A stretch of DNA of 44,923 bases from Bradyrhizobium sp. Lineage in GTDB: Bacteria > Pseudomonadota > Alphaproteobacteria > Rhizobiales > Xanthobacteraceae. Both the position numbers and the translations under genes were made by a program. Every line of letters starts with the position of its first letter. Position 1 is the stretch's first letter. Shown in pieces: positions 27,678 through 36,339 of this stretch. The stretch covers positions 1 to 44,923 of the forward strand of contig NZ_JAFATE010000314.1 of the NCBI RefSeq assembly GCF_019244115.1, read 5' to 3'. The notes beneath the pieces were generated by a model. It saw nothing but the letters and a program-made list of their open reading frames with translations. It had not been told where the DNA came from and did not search any database.

Positions 27678-28366
27678 CGACGGTTGCCGCGACGCGGCGG
27701 ATCGGGGGACTGCTCGCTCTCATCGACTTGCGCACGCAACGAACTTGTCGGCGACGCGCCGGCCGTGCCGGGCTGGGGAAGGCTCAGGATCTCCGTCTGC
27801 TGGTCACGCTGCAGGATCACCTCGCGGCCCTGCACCGCGCGCAGTCGCCAGCCCTGAAAATCCTCGCCGATCTTCAGGCGCAGCGCCGCCCTGCTTGCCT
27901 GGTCAATGAAGATTCCAAAACTTTCATCTCCACTCGAGATCGTGCCCACCAGTGCGAGCGGCGGCCGCTCGACCCGGGGCTTTGGCGGAGGCGGCGCCGC
28001 CTTCACCAGCGCGACCGGCGCGACGGCGGGCGGAGGCGGCCGGCGCGAGACCGAAAAGATCGGCCGCTCGCGTGTGTTCGACAGTGTCGCAAGCGGGATC
28101 GCCCATAGCGGATTGGCGCTCAGCGCGCGTTCCGGTGGTGCAGGCGCCGATACCGGCGCCTGCACCGCGACCGCCGCCGGCTGATCCCACAATGACGGCG
28201 CCGTTGGCGTATCGGCGCGCCGCGGCGGGTCGATGTCATGACCGCTGTCGTCGATTGAAAAGGCCGAGGTCGAGGCTGGCACAGCGAATGCGGACAACAG
28301 CAGCACCGCAAGCGTCCTGGCGTGTTTCAGCATCGTCCCGAGCCCGCTCATTTTGCCCCCTGCCAT
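27671..28366 (-). CDS. General secretion pathway GspN/GspC-like (PilP/HR-type) protein
   Basis: 231 aa; NPLWAIPLATLSNTRERPIFSVSRRPPPP, PPLALVGTISSGDESFGIFIDQASRAALRLKIGEDFQGWRL; Pro-rich linker. Confidence 0.65.
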   Translation of the reverse strand: MAGGKMSGLGTMLKHARTLAVLLLSAFAVPASTSAFSIDDSGHDIDPPRRADTPTAPSLWDQPAAVAVQAPVSAPAPPERALSANPLWAIPLATLSNTRERPIFSVSRRPPPPAVAPVALVKAAPPPPKPRVERPPLALVGTISSGDESFGIFIDQASRAALRLKIGEDFQGWRLRAVQGREVILQRDQQTEILSLPQPGTAGASPTSSLRAQVDESEQSPDPPRRGNRRQ

Positions 28367-28908
28367 TGGCCGGAGACCGCGATCAGGACGCGCAGCTTGC
28401 CCTCACCGCCCGCTGACGCGCCGGCCGGCGCCTGCACGGAGAGTTGGTCGACAAACAGGAACGGCATGCCGGCCTCGACGTCATAGAGCAGCTTCTGCAG
28501 GCCGGGCTGATCGATCTCGCAGTTCGCGATGACCGTGACGAAGCCTGCCTTGGCTTGCGTGCCCTGCAGATCGATCTGCGAGGACAGTACATTCCCGCCA
28601 AGCCTGGTGACCGCGGTGGACACGCGCTGCAACAGCGCCGCGCCGGCGACGGTGACGGTGGCGCCATCCAAAAATGGCGAGCCGGCGGGCCCCTGAATGT
28701 CCACGGCCGACCCATGTGACGCCGTGGTCTTGCGGCCTTCGAACTGCTCCAGCATGGCCCTTGCCGCCGCGACCTCGGCGCGCTTGCCGAGCATGTCGGC
28801 AAGCGCGCCTCCGATCACGAACAGCGCCAGCAGCATGACGCAGGCGTAGGCTGCCGCGGCCGGCAGCGGCTTGCCCAAGGCCTTTTGCAGTGTGGCGGCC
28901 TGATTCAT
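28348..28908 (-). CDS. gspM: Type II secretion protein GspM
   Basis: ORF trimmed to MNQAATLQKALGKPLP at 28908 (186 aa); single N-terminal TM, PilO-like; position between gspL and gspN. Confidence 0.7.
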   Translation of the reverse strand: MNQAATLQKALGKPLPAAAAYACVMLLALFVIGGALADMLGKRAEVAAARAMLEQFEGRKTTASHGSAVDIQGPAGSPFLDGATVTVAGAALLQRVSTAVTRLGGNVLSSQIDLQGTQAKAGFVTVIANCEIDQPGLQKLLYDVEAGMPFLFVDQLSVQAPAGASAGGEGKLRVLIAVSGQWQGAK

Positions 28909-29969
28909 GAACCTGATCCGAAATAGGGTGTGACATGGGCTTCGACATGGAAGCGCTCGCCGGGATCCTCCGGCGCGCGCGTCGTCGGAGCAAAGAATGT
29001 CGCGCGGGTGAACTGCGGTGACTGTTCGATCAGCCGGATCAGTGCGGGTGCATCCTGCGTCAGACCGGCCACCTGCATCTTGTCGCCCTCGATGCGCAGC
29101 TCCGTCACATAGGTGCTGTCCGGCAGCACGCGCGAGATGCCCTCGAGCACCATGACGCTCGACGGCGAGGTCTGCTTGCGCCGGGCGAGCAGCGTTTCGG
29201 CCGATCCGCTTCCCGGATTGAGCCGAAGCGCCGCGCGACGCTGCGCGATCCGCCGGCCCAGCTCCTGCTGTTCGGCCTCGAGCGAGCCGACCACATAGCT
29301 CGAGATTGCAAACGACAGCAGCGCCGCGGCGCAGCTGCCGAGCAGCGCGACGCGCAGCAGGCGTGGCGCATCGATCATGGAGGCGCCCGTCAGCCGCCGC
29401 TCGAACAGCGTGACCCGGTCCGTTCCGCTGGCTGCATCGACCGGCACGACCTGTCCGACGACAGACGCCGCACCGAGATTCTGCGCGAGCTTGACGAGTG
29501 GCTCGATCGTCTGCTTCGAGGTGGCCGCCAGCGTCAGGGCGATGCGGTCGCCCGCGACCGGCGCAGGCGCTGTCATGCCGAACACGGCGTCGTTTGCCGT
29601 CCACGGCGTCAAGCGGTCGATCTGGGCACGGATCATGCCGCCCAGAAAATCAGCCGCCTGTTTCGGGAAATCGACGGCGCGAAACAGCACCTGGTCCGGC
29701 CGCATCAGGATGTCGATGCGGCTGCCGCGGAACGCGGCGCGCCACTCCGCGCCGGGGGCCGGCTCGACGCGATCATGATCGAGCCTGAACGCAAGCTGTG
29801 GCAGCGTCGCCCCCTTTCGCAGCGCGCCCGCGCGCGCCGTGAAGGCGCCCGCTTCATGCTCGACGAGGACGATCCGCCGCTGCGGCGCGATTCGCGCCGT
29901 CACGGCATCGAGCGCGGCCGCGACGCCAGACATCCACACCGCGAACAGGTCTTTCAGTTCCGACATCAT
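28905..29969 (-). CDS. gspL: Type II secretion protein GspL (PilN-type domain)
   Basis: 354 aa; cytoplasmic actin-like part, TM LLRVALLGSCAAALLSFAISSYVVG, periplasmic part; synteny. Confidence 0.75.
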   Translation of the reverse strand: MMSELKDLFAVWMSGVAAALDAVTARIAPQRRIVLVEHEAGAFTARAGALRKGATLPQLAFRLDHDRVEPAPGAEWRAAFRGSRIDILMRPDQVLFRAVDFPKQAADFLGGMIRAQIDRLTPWTANDAVFGMTAPAPVAGDRIALTLAATSKQTIEPLVKLAQNLGAASVVGQVVPVDAASGTDRVTLFERRLTGASMIDAPRLLRVALLGSCAAALLSFAISSYVVGSLEAEQQELGRRIAQRRAALRLNPGSGSAETLLARRKQTSPSSVMVLEGISRVLPDSTYVTELRIEGDKMQVAGLTQDAPALIRLIEQSPQFTRATFFAPTTRAPEDPGERFHVEAHVTPYFGSGS

Positions 29970-29975
29970 GTCCTG

Positions 29976-30899
29976 TCAAAACTCCCTTGAAGCGCGCCGG
30001 AGCCTCGGCACGTCGTTCTGCCATGACAGAACCCGGTAAGGGTCCTCTTCTTTTTCGTTGCCGAGACGGATCACGATTTCGGACATCGTCTGCCGCCCGT
30101 TCGGAAAGCGCAACCGGACCTCGATCCGGTAGGCGCGGCTCTGCTGCGCGGACGCGCTGGCGGCGGCCGGGCCGAGCGCGGCGGCGATGGCCGCCTTGTC
30201 GTTCGCGAGCGCGCCTCGACCGTCCAGAAACTGCTTCAGGAGCAGCGGCGTCATGCCGGGGAGTGCCGCGATCACCTCGGGCGCTGCGGTCAGGGCATCG
30301 ACGCCAGCTGCACCGCTGAACACGGTGAGATGGGGCAGCGCCCGCGCCACCAGCGCCGGCGGCAGGCCGAGCACGAGCGCAAGCTCGTTGACATGGGCGA
30401 ACGGCGCCTGGCGCGGCGAATAGGCCCGGCCTGCCGCCCGATAGAGCGCGTCCTCTTTTCCTTTGTCGTCCTCCATCGCCTTGGTGCGCCAGGCGATGAT
30501 GCGCTCGGCATATTCGCGCGCGTCCTCCGCCGATGCACCGAGCACGGTCAAAAGGCCGGCGATCAGCTCCTTCGGCGCCGCATTGAGATCGATACGCGCC
30601 GCTTCCGACACGAAGCTGACGGCGAGATCCATGTCGCTCAGGCGGGCGTGAAACGATCCGCGCGCCGGCCGCGCCTTCTCGCCTGTGAGCTGCAGTTGAT
30701 AGGCGGTCAGTTCGACGCCGGCGGACACCAGGCCTTCGGCCTGCACCGCCTCGTCAGCAACCGAGAGCGCGCGCGCCGAGTTCGACAGATAGACCGAGAA
30801 GACCGTCACCAGCGCGGCCAACGCGGCAAGCAGCCAAAGCACCGCGACAATGACGAAGCCGCGATTGGATGATGCGCGGGACGCGGAGAATCTTGTCAT
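29976..30899 (-). CDS. gspK: Type II secretion minor pseudopilin GspK
   Basis: 307 aa; N-terminus SNRGFVIVAVLWLLAALAALVTVF lacking Glu5, typical of GspK; helix-hairpin-like region. Confidence 0.82.
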   Translation of the reverse strand: MTRFSASRASSNRGFVIVAVLWLLAALAALVTVFSVYLSNSARALSVADEAVQAEGLVSAGVELTAYQLQLTGEKARPARGSFHARLSDMDLAVSFVSEAARIDLNAAPKELIAGLLTVLGASAEDAREYAERIIAWRTKAMEDDKGKEDALYRAAGRAYSPRQAPFAHVNELALVLGLPPALVARALPHLTVFSGAAGVDALTAAPEVIAALPGMTPLLLKQFLDGRGALANDKAAIAAALGPAAASASAQQSRAYRIEVRLRFPNGRQTMSEIVIRLGNEKEEDPYRVLSWQNDVPRLRRASREF

Positions 30900-31621
30900 C
30901 CGTTTGCCCCCGGCTTTGCGGGCGCGGCCGGGGTGTCGCCCTTGCCACTGTCCTTCGTGTCGCCCTTTGCATCGTCATCGGATTTGGCGGCACCCGCGGC
31001 CGCATCGACATGGACCGTCGCCACCGTCGACACCGAGAGGACCCGTCCGCTGCCCGCCTCCCGGACGGTGAGCCTGACCAGTGCCGGCAGCATCTCCATG
31101 TCGTGCCAGGCGTCGTGGAACACGTGGTCCGGACCGGCATAGGACAGCGACAGGCGCAGCGGCGATCGCAGCAGAACCACGGGATCGGCGACGTGAATCT
31201 CCGACGGCGCGACGCCGGGCGATAGCGGTGCGAATGGCGCGCGCGAGCGCACCGTGATGAACTGGCCCTTGTCGGCGTTTTCGCCGATCCGCACCACGTC
31301 CAGCCCGATGCCGACATTGGGACCGAGCGCGGTGCGCACGAACGTCACCGCAAGCGCCGAGCCGTCGAACAGCGGCTTCTTGCTGTTGCCGCTGGCCGGC
31401 ACATATTCGGCGGCCGCGAGATCGGCGGCGACCCGCTGCATCGCGATGCCCAAAATCTCGCTGCGCTGGATGCGGTCGATGCCGCGATTCCAGTTCGGCA
31501 GCCATTGCGCGGTCAAGGTCGCGAGGGCGGACAATACGAGACCGGTCAGCGCCAGCGCGATCAGCGCCTCGATCAGCGTAAAGCCCCGCTCGCCAGCTCG
31601 CCCGATGGCCATCGTGGTCAT
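30896..31621 (-). CDS. gspJ: Type II secretion pseudopilin GspJ
   Basis: 241 aa; prepilin motif ERGFTLIEALIALALTGLVLSAL. Confidence 0.82.
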   Translation of the reverse strand: MTTMAIGRAGERGFTLIEALIALALTGLVLSALATLTAQWLPNWNRGIDRIQRSEILGIAMQRVAADLAAAEYVPASGNSKKPLFDGSALAVTFVRTALGPNVGIGLDVVRIGENADKGQFITVRSRAPFAPLSPGVAPSEIHVADPVVLLRSPLRLSLSYAGPDHVFHDAWHDMEMLPALVRLTVREAGSGRVLSVSTVATVHVDAAAGAAKSDDDAKGDTKDSGKGDTPAAPAKPGANG

Positions 31622-32031
31622 TGCCGAGGCCTTTGCATCAGGCGGACGGTCTCGAGCTCGACGCTCGCGCCGGAGGCGGCGCGTACCCGGACCTTCACCA
31701 GCTCGGGAATCCAGGCCACATCCGCATGCTCAACGATCCAGTCGCCGCCGACCGGACCGATGTCGATCCGCCAGCGAAAGTCGTGCAGCTGCCCGGAGAG
31801 TACGCCGGGCCGCAGCTCCTTGCGCGGCGGCACTTCGCTCGCGAGCACGCTCTGTGCGGTCTGCATCAGCGCGACATGGCTTTCCAGCGTCCGCACACCG
31901 CGCGCATTGGTCGACATGACAGAGCCGATCGCGACGACCGCCACCGCCACGATCGCGAGCGCGATCAGGACTTCCAGAACCGTGAAGCCGGCCTCACATC
32001 GGTCAGTTGGCGAATGGCGCGCGGGAGACAA
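31618..32031 (-). CDS. gspI: Type II secretion pseudopilin GspI
   Basis: 137 aa; prepilin motif EAGFTVLEVLIALAIVAVAVVAIG. Confidence 0.82.
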   Translation of the reverse strand: MSPARHSPTDRCEAGFTVLEVLIALAIVAVAVVAIGSVMSTNARGVRTLESHVALMQTAQSVLASEVPPRKELRPGVLSGQLHDFRWRIDIGPVGGDWIVEHADVAWIPELVKVRVRAASGASVELETVRLMQRPRQ

Positions 32032-32467
32032 TTTCGATCCTTCCGGTCAGCCAGTTGACGCGAATCTCGTAGGTCTGATCCAGCCGTGTCAGCGCGATCG
32101 CGCCGCCGCACGACATGCCGTCGGCGAAGAAGCTGATGGTCGACAGCGCCGCGTATTGCCGACAGGTTTTTGGCAGCAACGCATCGAAGCGCACGTCCTC
32201 GGGAATGCGAAGCGCCTGCGCCGTCGCGCCCGAGCGGATGGCGCGCGCATGTGCATCAACCAGCGTCGCGACGTCGGCGTGACGGCGGATCGCGATGTCG
32301 CGATCGGTCTTCAGCACCGTCGCCGCCTCCAGCGCATAGGCCTGCAGCTGCGCACGCGAGGTGTGGCGGGCAAGCGCCGGCAGCAGCACGGCCGCCAGCA
32401 CGGCGATGAGCGCGATGATGCACACCATCTCCAACAGCGTGAAGCCCTGCTGGCTGGACCTCGTCAT
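32003..32467 (-). CDS. gspH: Type II secretion pseudopilin GspH
   Basis: 154 aa; prepilin motif QQGFTLLEMVCIIALIAVLAAV. Confidence 0.82.
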   Translation of the reverse strand: MTRSSQQGFTLLEMVCIIALIAVLAAVLLPALARHTSRAQLQAYALEAATVLKTDRDIAIRRHADVATLVDAHARAIRSGATAQALRIPEDVRFDALLPKTCRQYAALSTISFFADGMSCGGAIALTRLDQTYEIRVNWLTGRIEIVSRAPFAN

Positions 32468-32950
32468 CTACTCGTTTCGCGCGCTCGTCATGGTGTCGAG
32501 CGAGATGTCGGCGGCGGTGCCGCTGCCGCCTTCCTGCCCGTCCGACCCCAGGGAAATGATGTCATAGGCGCCGTGCTCGCCGGGCGCGCGATAGATGTAG
32601 GGATGGCTCCAGGGATCGTTGGGAACGGCGCCGCCCTTCAGATAAGGCCCGTTCCAGGCGGCCACCCCGGGAGCCGGGCGCACCAGCGCGGCGAGGCCCT
32701 CCGCGCTCGACGGATAGCGGCCGGCGTCCAGATTGAAGAGATCCAGCGCGCTGGCAAAGCTCTGCATCTGGATCTTGGCCGCCTTGACCTTCGACTCGCT
32801 CAGATAGTTGAGCACGCGCGGGCCCACCAAGCCCATGATCAGACCGATGATGGTGATCACCACCAGCATCTCGACCAGCGTGAAGCCGAGCTCGCCGCCT
32901 CTGCCTTGCCGGCGATGCATGTCCCTTTTTGTTAGAGCTTCTTTTCGCAT
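32468..32950 (-). CDS. gspG: Type II secretion major pseudopilin GspG
   Basis: 160 aa; ELGFTLVEMLVVITIIGLIMGLVGPRVL, LDAGRYPSSAEGLAALVRP, DPWSHPYIYRAPGEHGAYDIISLGSDGQEGG. Confidence 0.93.
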   Translation of the reverse strand: MRKEALTKRDMHRRQGRGGELGFTLVEMLVVITIIGLIMGLVGPRVLNYLSESKVKAAKIQMQSFASALDLFNLDAGRYPSSAEGLAALVRPAPGVAAWNGPYLKGGAVPNDPWSHPYIYRAPGEHGAYDIISLGSDGQEGGSGTAADISLDTMTSARNE

Positions 32951-32962
32951 GACGACCTCCGA

Positions 32963-34174
32963 TTATCCGACGAGCTGGGTGACCGAGAGCAGCGCGGTCA
33001 TGACCGAGACGATCAGGCCGCCGACCACGGTCGAGATGGAGATGATGGCGAGCGGCCCGATGATGCCGACGACGCGATCGAGCCTGCGCTGCAGCTTGGC
33101 CTCGTAGAATTCGGCGACCCGGCCCGCGAGCACGGGCAGTTGCCCGGTCTCCTCGCCTAATCTGAGCATGCGCACCGCCATCGGCGGCAGGCTGTTGGTA
33201 GCCGACAGGCCTTCCGACAGCTTGCCGCCATGCCGCACGCGATCGGCGGCGACCGACCAGGTTTGCGCGTCACCGGTGACCGCCATGATGTCGACCAGGA
33301 TGCGCAGCGTCGCCGTCAGATTGACCCCGCTCGACAGCAGCACGCCGAGATTCCGGCAGAACAGGCTGGTCCGGTAGAAGCGGAAGATACCGGAGATGCC
33401 GGGCAGCCGCGCGATCGCGCCGATCAGGGCGGCCCGCGCGCCGCGCTGGCGCAAGGTGAACCAGATCGCGGCAATCAGGGCGGCGGCCGCGAGCGAGAGC
33501 GTCGTTGCATTGCCGCGCATGAGCTCCGACAGCTGGATGAAGAAGCTCAGCGCGGTATCGGACTTGCCGCCAAAATCCTGCAGCACGGAGGAGAATTGCG
33601 GCAGCACGAACAGGATGAAGAACAGCATCACACAGAGCGCCGCGACCAGCACGAAGGCGGGATATTGCATGGCATCCGACAGTTTGCGGCGCATCTGCTC
33701 GGCCCGTTCGCGCTCGCTCCCGAGGAGTTCCAGCACCTGGTCGAGCGTGCCGGAGACCTCGCCGACCCTGACCAGCGCGACATACATCGGCGGAAACAGC
33801 AGGGGATGGCCGCCGACTGCCTCGGCAAAGCTTTCCCCGGTCAGCAGCGCGGCACGCAATTTGGCGACCACAGGGCGCAGGCGGCCGACATCGGCATCGC
33901 TTGCAAGCAGCTCGAGCGCATCGTCAAGCCGCGCGCCGGCCTTGAGCAGCAGCGCGAGATCGCGCGTGAACGTCGTGACTTCTGCGGCGCTCGGCTGGTT
34001 GAAGAAGCCGAAGCTGGCGCCCGCCGCGGCGGCGCGTTTCTCCTCGACGGTTTCGATCGGCAGCAGCCGCAGATATTCGATGCGGGCGGCGACCTCGTGC
34101 TCGGTCGGCGCCGAGAGCGTGCCCTGGACGATCTCGCCGGTCTGGGTCAGGGCCCTGTAGCGAAATGTCGGCAC
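32963..34174 (-). CDS. gspF: Type II secretion inner-membrane protein GspF
   Basis: 403 aa (GTG start); PTFRYRALTQTGEIVQGTLSA, duplicated T2SF domain with TM segments. Confidence 0.92.
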   Translation of the reverse strand: MPTFRYRALTQTGEIVQGTLSAPTEHEVAARIEYLRLLPIETVEEKRAAAAGASFGFFNQPSAAEVTTFTRDLALLLKAGARLDDALELLASDADVGRLRPVVAKLRAALLTGESFAEAVGGHPLLFPPMYVALVRVGEVSGTLDQVLELLGSERERAEQMRRKLSDAMQYPAFVLVAALCVMLFFILFVLPQFSSVLQDFGGKSDTALSFFIQLSELMRGNATTLSLAAAALIAAIWFTLRQRGARAALIGAIARLPGISGIFRFYRTSLFCRNLGVLLSSGVNLTATLRILVDIMAVTGDAQTWSVAADRVRHGGKLSEGLSATNSLPPMAVRMLRLGEETGQLPVLAGRVAEFYEAKLQRRLDRVVGIIGPLAIISISTVVGGLIVSVMTALLSVTQLVG

Positions 34175-34183
34175 GTGTCACCT

Positions 34184-35899
34184 CTAGCGGGCGGTGGTGA
34201 CGCGGAGGATTTCCGCGGGACTGGTGAGGCCGGCCCGGCACTTGGCAAGCCCGTCATCGAGCATTGTGGTCATGCCGCCGCGGATCGCGGTTTGGTCGAC
34301 CTTCAGTCCATCGGTCTTTTCACCGATCAGTTCGCGCAGCGCGTTGTCCAGTTCGAGCACCTCGAACACGCCGATCCGGCCGCGATAGCCCGTGCCGCCG
34401 CAACGCTCGCAGCCGCAGGGCTGATGGATGGTCTCCCCGATCCGGAAGCCAAGGGAGGCAAGGCGCGGATCCTCGGCCATATCGGCCTCGTCGAGCACCC
34501 TCGCAGACTTGCAGCGTTCGCAGAGCTGGCGCACCAGCCGCTGCGCGATGACGGCGCGCAAGGTCGAGCGCAACAGATAGGCCTCGACGCCGAGATCGAG
34601 CAGCCGCGGCAGGGCGGCGGCCGCAGTCTCGGTGTGCAGCGTGGTCAGCACGAGATGCCCGGTCAGCGCGGCATGCACGGCAACATGGGCGGTCTCGGCA
34701 TCTCGGACCTCGCCGACCATGATGACGTCGGGGTCCTGGCGGACGAAGGAGCGCAGCGCGCTCGCAAAGGTGAGACCGATGGCCGGCTTGACCTGCGACT
34801 GGTTGACCCCGGCAATCTCGTATTCGACCGGATCCTCGATCGTGAGAATCTTTCGGGTCGGCTCGTTCAGGATCGACAGGATCGTCGCCAAAGTGGTGGT
34901 CTTGCCGCTGCCGGTCGGCCCGGTGATCACGATCATGCCGTGCGGCAGTTTCAAGAGACGCCGCAGCTTGGCTTCGTCGGTCCGCGCGAAGCCGAGCCTG
35001 TCGACGACCAGCAGGCCGCGATCCTTCGGCAGGATGCGGATGACGGCGGATTCGCCATGCTGGGTCGGCATGATCGCGACGCGGATGTCGATGTCGGTGC
35101 GGCCGGCGTGCAGGCGCGCCGCGCCATCCTGCGGCAGGCGGCGCTCGGCGATGTTGAGGCTTGCGATGATCTTGATGCGCGAGATGACCGCCTGCGGCAG
35201 CACGCCGGCCGGGGACGCGACCGGCCGCAGCAGGCCGTCGATCCGCATGCGAACGACGAGGCCTGACGCAAACGGCTCGACATGGATGTCGCTGGCGCGC
35301 AGTTCGACAGCCTTTTCCAGGAGATCGTTGACCGCGCGCACGACGGGCGCGCCGCTCGCGAGGTCGCGCAGGCTCTCGATATCGTCCTCGCGCAGCTGTG
35401 CGGGCCCGTCCGCATCGCGCTGTCCATCGACCTGGTCGGTCACGAGGCGCTGGTCCAGCACGATGGCGAGTTCGTCGAACGCGGCGATCCGGATTTCGAT
35501 ATCTGCGCCAAGCACGATTTCCGCCGCACGCCTGGCCGCCAGGTCTGTCGGATCGGCAATGGCGAGGATGGCGCGACGATCCTCGGACTGGTAGGGAAAG
35601 ACCAGCGTCTCGCGCAGAAAGCGCTGCGAGAAGGCGGCGATCAGCGGCGTCGCCGCCAGCATCTCTTGCAGTGCAACACGTTCGCTGTGGAAAAAGCGGG
35701 CACCCTCGTCGGCAAATTCGCCCGGCGACAGCGTAGTCATTTCCCAGAGCTTGGCGAGCGGGGCCTGTTGCGGGCTGCGCGGGCCGCTGCCCTGCGGCTG
35801 GTCGGCGATGCCGGAATCGGTAACCTGGGAGGCTTCCGTGGGCTTCAGATGCCCGGCCTGGCGAAGATACTCTATGAACTGCAATGGCTGGCCGGTCAT
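34184..35899 (-). CDS. gspE: Type II secretion ATPase GspE
   Basis: 571 aa; Walker A ITGPTGSGKTTTLATIL, RQDPDVIMVGEVRDAETAHVAVHAALTGHLVLTTLHTE, tetracysteine CERC...CGCERCGGTGYRGR. Confidence 0.94.
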   Translation of the reverse strand: MTGQPLQFIEYLRQAGHLKPTEASQVTDSGIADQPQGSGPRSPQQAPLAKLWEMTTLSPGEFADEGARFFHSERVALQEMLAATPLIAAFSQRFLRETLVFPYQSEDRRAILAIADPTDLAARRAAEIVLGADIEIRIAAFDELAIVLDQRLVTDQVDGQRDADGPAQLREDDIESLRDLASGAPVVRAVNDLLEKAVELRASDIHVEPFASGLVVRMRIDGLLRPVASPAGVLPQAVISRIKIIASLNIAERRLPQDGAARLHAGRTDIDIRVAIMPTQHGESAVIRILPKDRGLLVVDRLGFARTDEAKLRRLLKLPHGMIVITGPTGSGKTTTLATILSILNEPTRKILTIEDPVEYEIAGVNQSQVKPAIGLTFASALRSFVRQDPDVIMVGEVRDAETAHVAVHAALTGHLVLTTLHTETAAAALPRLLDLGVEAYLLRSTLRAVIAQRLVRQLCERCKSARVLDEADMAEDPRLASLGFRIGETIHQPCGCERCGGTGYRGRIGVFEVLELDNALRELIGEKTDGLKVDQTAIRGGMTTMLDDGLAKCRAGLTSPAEILRVTTAR

Positions 35900-35966
35900 G
35901 CTTCGTTCCAGTCGCAGCGTTTCAATTGAACCGATGATGCGGTGGCCGCCCGGACCAATGGTCTGG

Positions 35967-36085
35967 TGCTAGTTTGGCGCATCTGACATTCGCTACATCA
36001 TGTCCGCAGGTTCTGATAGCAAACGTCAGATCAAAGCCATACTAGAATCTTGATTTTGCTAGTGTCCTTCGGTTCTGACATCCGC
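35967..36085. promoter_or_regulatory. Imperfect direct repeat pair in the divergent gspE/gspD intergenic region
   Basis: TGCTAGT...TCTGACATTCGC (35967-35993) and TGCTAGT...TCTGACATCCGC (36057-36085). Confidence 0.35.
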
Positions 36086-36339
36086 GAATGAGCCCGCGGC
36101 GGGATAATACGAATGTCGGGACCGGGACACCAGCCTTATCGATCCGAAATGTGACACCGCTACGAAGACGGCAGTGCAGCAAACGACCATTGCCGAAAGG
36201 TCACACTTGTCTGTCATTAAGTCATCAAGCACGCCAGCTAATTGTTGTTGTCATGTTCCCCGGCTACTGATGCAACCTTGTGCGGATCGCCATCGTGCAG
36301 GATTCGCAATCGACATTGTTGAGTTGAATCGGGGAAGAG

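Noticed and set aside
33230-35266. 678-aa plus-strand ORF
   Set aside because: Antisense to gspF/gspE, both with clear motifs; typical high-GC shadow ORF.
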